A stretch of 37,041 nt of DNA from an uncultured Oscillospiraceae bacterium (GTDB lineage Bacteria; Bacillota; Clostridia; Oscillospirales; Oscillospiraceae), in NCBI GenBank assembly GCA_934636305.1, contig CAKUAM010000014.1, positions 1 to 37,041 of the forward strand. Direction: 5' to 3'. Position 1 is the first letter of the stretch. Each line of letters begins with the position of its first letter. The notes below the pieces were generated by a model. The model was not told where the DNA came from, searched no databases, and saw nothing but the letters and a program-made list of their open reading frames with translations. Shown here one piece after another: positions 32,957 to 37,041 of the stretch. The position numbers and the translations under genes were made by a program.

Positions 32957-35440
32957 TTACACGCCCATCTTTGCGCGGCGGATAATCTCCGTCTCGTCCG
33001 GGGTCGTGGTGGAGGTATAGCCCTCCAGCGGGATCAGGCGGGCGTTGACAGCGTCAACAATCCACTCTGCATACGGGAAGAAGTACTTGTCGAACTCATG
33101 CGGCGGGGTGATCCAGTTGCGCGCGCCAATGACAACGGGAGGCGCATCCAGATAATCGAAGCACATGGTGGACAGGTTCTCCGCAATCTCATTGAGGAAC
33201 GTGCCTCTTGCGCAGGCGTCGGACGCAAGCACAACGCGGCCCGTCTTTTTGACGGAGGCAATCAGATCGGTGTAGTCCAGCGGAACCAGGGACGGCATAT
33301 TGATAACGTCAGCCTCAACGCCATACTTTTCAGAGAGCGTCTTGGCAGCGTCCATTGCACGGTACAGCGTAGCACCAATGGTGAGGATGGTCAGATCCTT
33401 GCCATCGCGGACCTTGTTGACCGCACCGGGTGCCCATTCGTACTCCTCTGCCGGGACGCCGCCCTCGTGGAACTCCTCGCCCTTGCCGTAGATACGCTGG
33501 GACTCGAAGATGACGCAGGGATCGGTGCCGTTCAGAGCAGCCTGCATGATGCCCTTTGCCTCGTACGGTGTAGCCGGGAAGAATACCTTGAGGCCCGGAA
33601 TGTGGGAAACGATTGCAACCCAGTCCTGAGAATGCTGCGCGCCGTACTTGGCACCGACAGACATACGCAGGATCATCGGCATCTTCAGGATGCCGGCAGA
33701 CATGGCCTGCCACTTGGACATCTGGTTGAACACCTCGTCGCCTGCACGGCCCAGGAAGTCGCAGTACATCAGCTCGACAACTGCGCGGCCGCCGCACATG
33801 CAGTAGCCAACAGCAGTACCGACAATGGCAGCCTCAGAAATCGGTGAGTTAAAGAGTCTGGAGTGCGGAATGACATCCATCAGGCCGCGGTAAACTGCAT
33901 ACGCGCCGCCCCAGTCACGCACATCCTCGCCGTAGGCAACGAGTGTCGGGTCCTCATAATACTTGTTGATCAGCGGCTCAAAGATTGCATCACGGATGTT
34001 GTAGACCTTCATGTCGGAGAACTTGTTGCCGTTCTTATCGAACGCATAGTGCTCCTTCTTGGCAAGGTCTGCATAGCGCTTGCAGCTCTCCTTCGGGCCG
34101 GTCACATTGAGCTTCTGATCCGGATCACCCATGGAGCGGCGGGTCTCGTTGGAGAACATGAGGTTTGCAATGTAATCCGGGTTCTTGTCGAAATCGACGT
34201 ACGGAGAGATCTCCTTATCGTCGGCTGCGCGGCAGATCATGGTCATACGGTCAGCCGTATCCTGCAGCAGCTTTGCAAAGAACTCGTCGGACTCGACGCC
34301 GGCCTCCACGAGAGCCTCGCGGAACTTGACGATCGGGTCATGGCTGCGCCAATCCTCAATTTCTTCCTTCGTGCGGTATGCATTCTGGTCAGATGTGGAA
34401 TGGCCGACAAGGCGATAGGTCACGACGTCGAGCAGGACGGGGCCTTCGTTGTTCTTGATGATCTCCATCTTGCGCTTGTACGCATCGATGACAGCCAGCG
34501 GGTTCCAGCCGTCGACACGCTCTGCGTGCATCTGGCTCGGGGTGATGCCTGCGCCGAGACGGGCCGGCATATTGTAGGCCATGGTTTCGCCCATCGTCTG
34601 GCCGCCCATGCCGTAGAAGTTATCAAAGACGTTGAAGATGATCGGCAGACCACCCTTACGGCCTTCCTCCCACAGGGTCTTGAACTGATCCATGGCGGAG
34701 AAGTTCATCGCCTCGTAGACCGGGCCGCAGCCAAGCGACGCATCGCCGATGTTGCAGACGACAACGCCCTTCTTGTCGTTGTTCTTCTGATAGAGCGCAG
34801 CGCCCGTTGCAATCGGAGCGGAGCCGCCGACGATGGCGTTGTTGGGGTAGATGCCGAACGGCAGGAAGAATGCGTGCATCGAGCCGCCCATGCCATGGTG
34901 GAAGCCATTCTCACGGGCAAAGATCTCTGCGACTGTGCCGTAGAGCAGGAAGCGGATTGCCAGCTCCTTGACGTCGCTGGTATCGGCAAACTTCTTGACA
35001 GCAGCAAGCGTCTTGCCGCCGAGGAAGTTTTCCATGGTGCTCATGAGCTCTTCATTGGAGAGCTTGTTGATGCAGCTGAGGCCCTTGGACAGGATCTCGG
35101 AGTGGGAACGGTGGGAACCGAAGGTGATGTCATCCTTCGTCAGCAGATAGGCCTCGCCGACGCAGGAAGCCTCCTGGCCGAGCGACAGATGCGCCGGGCC
35201 GGGATACGTGGTCTCTACGCCGTTGTAGTTGGCCTGCGTCTTGATGAGCGTGAGCATATGCTCAAACTCACGGCAGATGGCCATATCGCGGTAGATGCGG
35301 ATCAGATCTTCCTTGGTGTAGTTGCCTTCCTCAAGCTCCTGCTTGATGGTCTTGTTGTACTGGCAAACAGGAATATCTTCAAAATGGATGTAACCGGGCT
35401 GCCGGACGGCAACCGGATCGATATACAAAGACTTCGGCAT
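32957..35440 (-). CDS. 2-oxoacid dehydrogenase E1, fused alpha and beta subunits
   Basis: An 827-residue thiamine-diphosphate enzyme. Residues about 40-400 are E1-alpha-like (YRDMAICREFEHML, HLSLGQEASCVGEAYLL, FGSHRSHSEILSKG, HHGMGGSMHAF, thiamine motif GDASLGCGPVYEAMNFS...FDNFYG near 230, LVGHSTSDQNAYR). Residues about 480-827 are E1-beta-like (EDVRDWGGAYAVYRGL, SPISEAAIVGTAVG with the catalytic Glu near 534, GAKYGAQHSQDW, FESQRIYG). It decarboxylates a 2-oxoacid (or acetoin) and passes the acyl group to the E2 lipoyl arm. The third motif base-residue is Ala (GDA) instead of the usual Gly (GDG). The E2 gene is just upstream, 21 bases away. The substrate cannot be fixed: acetoin, pyruvate or branched-chain oxoacids are all possible. 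Confidence 0.88.
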   Translation of the reverse strand: MPKSLYIDPVAVRQPGYIHFEDIPVCQYNKTIKQELEEGNYTKEDLIRIYRDMAICREFEHMLTLIKTQANYNGVETTYPGPAHLSLGQEASCVGEAYLLTKDDITFGSHRSHSEILSKGLSCINKLSNEELMSTMENFLGGKTLAAVKKFADTSDVKELAIRFLLYGTVAEIFARENGFHHGMGGSMHAFFLPFGIYPNNAIVGGSAPIATGAALYQKNNDKKGVVVCNIGDASLGCGPVYEAMNFSAMDQFKTLWEEGRKGGLPIIFNVFDNFYGMGGQTMGETMAYNMPARLGAGITPSQMHAERVDGWNPLAVIDAYKRKMEIIKNNEGPVLLDVVTYRLVGHSTSDQNAYRTKEEIEDWRSHDPIVKFREALVEAGVESDEFFAKLLQDTADRMTMICRAADDKEISPYVDFDKNPDYIANLMFSNETRRSMGDPDQKLNVTGPKESCKRYADLAKKEHYAFDKNGNKFSDMKVYNIRDAIFEPLINKYYEDPTLVAYGEDVRDWGGAYAVYRGLMDVIPHSRLFNSPISEAAIVGTAVGYCMCGGRAVVELMYCDFLGRAGDEVFNQMSKWQAMSAGILKMPMILRMSVGAKYGAQHSQDWVAIVSHIPGLKVFFPATPYEAKGIMQAALNGTDPCVIFESQRIYGKGEEFHEGGVPAEEYEWAPGAVNKVRDGKDLTILTIGATLYRAMDAAKTLSEKYGVEADVINMPSLVPLDYTDLIASVKKTGRVVLASDACARGTFLNEIAENLSTMCFDYLDAPPVVIGARNWITPPHEFDKYFFPYAEWIVDAVNARLIPLEGYTSTTTPDETEIIRRAKMGV

Positions 35441-35461
35441 AATGATTGTCCTTCCTTTCTC

Positions 35462-37033
35462 TTACTTGGCCAGCAGGGTCATGAAGTTCTCGAGGCTCTT
35501 GCACAGCTCACTCATGTAACGCGCAGCAGGCGCGCCGTCGATGACTCTGTGGTCGAAGGTCAGAGACAGGCCCATCGCCGGATACGTCTCAATGACGCCG
35601 TCCTTGGCAGACTTGATCCTGGTCTGGATGTTGCAGACACCGAGAATGCCGGTCTGGGGCGGGTTGATGACCGGGGTGAACGCCTCGCAGCCGAACGAGC
35701 CGATGTTGGAGATGGTGAAGGTTGCACCGGACATATAGTCGGGGCTGAGCTTGCCTTCGCGTGCTTCGGCAGCCAGACGCTTCGCCTCAACAGACAGCTC
35801 AAGCAGCGTCATCTGGTCGGCATTGAAGATGGTGGGAACGATCAGGCCGCGCGGCGTGTCGCAGGCGAAGCCGAGGTTCACATTGCTGAAGTGACGGACA
35901 ACATTCTCCTCGAGAACGTTTGCATTGAGATCCGGGCAGGACTTGATGGTCTTGGCAACCGCGAACATCACCATGTCGTTGAGGCTGACCTTGCCCATGG
36001 GCGCGTCCATCGGCTTGAGCATAGCGCGATATGCCTGGATCTGGGTTGCGTCGAAGGAATACTGCTGCGTGAGCTGTGCCATGGTGGACAGGCTCTTGGT
36101 CATGGACTTGGCAGTTGCCTTGCGGACCGGGCTCCACTTGACATCCTCAAACTCGGCAGCAGCGGGAGCTGCAGCAGAAGCGGTGTATGCGGCAGCTGCG
36201 CCGGAGGCAATCAGCTTGTCGATATCGCGCTCGATGATACGGCCGTTGGGGCCAGTGCCGGTTGCCAGGGCGGGGTTGACGTTGTTGGCGACAGCCTTGG
36301 CCATGGCGCGCGGGGAAATTGCCACAAATGCAGCGGCGGCTGCGGGTGCTGCAGCAGCTGCGGGAGCTGCTTCTTCTGCGGCGGGCGCAGCTGCAGGAGC
36401 CGGAGCCTCAGCACCGGGCTTCAGGAACTCGTAGGCATCGCCTTCGTTGCCGATGGCGCAGACATTGCCGAGGCACGGAACCTCGTCGCCGTCCTCATAG
36501 AACTTGGCAAGCAGCGTGCCGGCTGCGGTGGATTCGCATTCGAACTCCGCCTTGTCGGTCTCATAGGTGAACAGGACATCGCCGACATTGACCTTGTCGC
36601 CGACATTCTTCTTCCACTCGCCGATGATGCAGGACTCGACGGTGATGCCTTCCTTCGGCATGATGACCGCCTGGGCGCAGGGGCCGGCGGGTGCCTGAAC
36701 AGCAGCGGGAGCGGCTGCCGGAGCAGCAGCTGCAGCCGGAGCGGCAGGAGCTGCCGATGCTGCGGGTGCATTCTTGAGCGCGGAGGTATCCTCGCCGGGA
36801 TTGCCGATTGCACAGACGTTCACGAGGCACGGAACCTCGTCGCCGTCCTCATAGAATTTTTCAAGCAGCGTGCCGGCTGCGGTGGATTCGCATTCGAACT
36901 CCGCCTTGTCGGTCTCATAAGTGAACAGGACATCGCCGACATTGACCTTGTCGCCGACATTCTTTTTCCACTCGCCAATGATGCAAGATTCGACTGTAAT
37001 GCCTTCTTTGGGCATCAATACGCCTTCTGCCAT
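35462..37033 (-). CDS. 2-oxoacid dehydrogenase E2, two lipoyl domains
   Basis: A 523-residue dihydrolipoyl acyltransferase. Two lipoyl domains (about 1-80 and 120-200) each carry the lipoylation motif YETDKAEFECES with Lys43 and Lys160. Ala/Pro-rich linkers follow each. The peripheral-subunit-binding domain is near 240-275 (AISPRAMAKAVANNVNPALATGTGPNGRIIERDI). The catalytic domain starts near 300 (WSPVRKATAKSMTKSL) and ends with TFDHRVIDG, giving the HxxxD active site at His495 and Asp499. The two lipoyl domains are almost identical even in DNA. The ATG at 37033 is 8 bases from the window edge, so the ribosome-binding site is not visible. E3 and lipoate-attaching genes probably lie beyond the edge. 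Confidence 0.92.
   Translation of the reverse strand: MAEGVLMPKEGITVESCIIGEWKKNVGDKVNVGDVLFTYETDKAEFECESTAAGTLLEKFYEDGDEVPCLVNVCAIGNPGEDTSALKNAPAASAAPAAPAAAAAPAAAPAAVQAPAGPCAQAVIMPKEGITVESCIIGEWKKNVGDKVNVGDVLFTYETDKAEFECESTAAGTLLAKFYEDGDEVPCLGNVCAIGNEGDAYEFLKPGAEAPAPAAAPAAEEAAPAAAAAPAAAAAFVAISPRAMAKAVANNVNPALATGTGPNGRIIERDIDKLIASGAAAAYTASAAAPAAAEFEDVKWSPVRKATAKSMTKSLSTMAQLTQQYSFDATQIQAYRAMLKPMDAPMGKVSLNDMVMFAVAKTIKSCPDLNANVLEENVVRHFSNVNLGFACDTPRGLIVPTIFNADQMTLLELSVEAKRLAAEAREGKLSPDYMSGATFTISNIGSFGCEAFTPVINPPQTGILGVCNIQTRIKSAKDGVIETYPAMGLSLTFDHRVIDGAPAARYMSELCKSLENFMTLLAK
36430..37020 (-). repeat. Tandem duplication of lipoyl-domain DNA within the E2 gene
   Basis: About 220 bases at 36430-36663 and 36795-37020 are nearly identical on the DNA level, including silent positions; a variable Ala/Pro linker separates them. 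This suggests recent duplication or gene conversion within the gene. Confidence 0.85.
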
Positions 37034-37041
37034 AAGTGTTT

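Overview
The window reads as a chromosomal segment of a GC-rich, gut-type Clostridia (Oscillospiraceae/Ruminococcaceae-like). Reasons: the core operon cdaA-cdaR-yicC-remA-gmk-rpoZ-priA-def-fmt-rsmB-rlmN-prpC-prkC-rsgA is the Firmicutes order; Shine-Dalgarno sites are strong (GGAGG); there is a lysine riboswitch with a terminator, a SipW-type secreted protein and a cluster-rich ferredoxin. The genus assignment is inference only.

Layout. 1-2.3 kb: the 5'-truncated gene of a large secreted SipW/TasA-type protein. 2.5-4.1 kb (minus): a beta-CASP metallo-hydrolase. 4.2-6.6 kb: tRNA-Arg(ACG), a small membrane-anchored protein, an OMP-decarboxylase-like protein that has lost key catalytic residues, a small lipoprotein and a four-cluster ferredoxin. 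6.7-8.7 kb (minus): an NhaC-family transporter behind a complete lysine riboswitch, terminator and promoter. 8.8-10.1 kb: a DUF3343 protein translationally coupled to a cysteine-desulfurase-like enzyme. 10.2-24.6 kb: a run of 14 co-directional genes with tight spacing or overlaps. It covers c-di-AMP synthesis, RNA turnover, nucleotide supply, replication restart, N-terminal formyl processing, rRNA modification, Ser/Thr kinase/phosphatase signalling and ribosome assembly. 25.5-27.7 kb: a flotillin and a 53-residue protein (minus), divergent from an XRE regulator, with two palindromes in the shared promoter region. 27.8-31.5 kb (minus): cobQ, cobD and a ROK regulator. 31.7-32.3 kb: a broken zinc-type alcohol dehydrogenase whose promoter and ribosome-binding site are still intact. 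33.0-37.0 kb (minus): a fused E1 alpha-beta and a two-lipoyl E2 of a 2-oxoacid dehydrogenase complex that probably continues past the right edge.

The most unusual non-genic signal is a family of hairpin-rich mosaic repeats at four places (2.35-2.48, 6.61-6.67, 24.73-25.41 and 32.41-32.81 kb). All four lie between convergent genes and none lies elsewhere. One hairpin keeps the loop GAGAAG while its stem changes on both sides. The 24.7-25.4 kb copy has a 635-bp core with perfect 16-bp terminal inverted repeats, and it shares about 260 bp, inverted, with the 32.4 kb copy. I did not see a defence system, CRISPR array, prophage or transposase gene.
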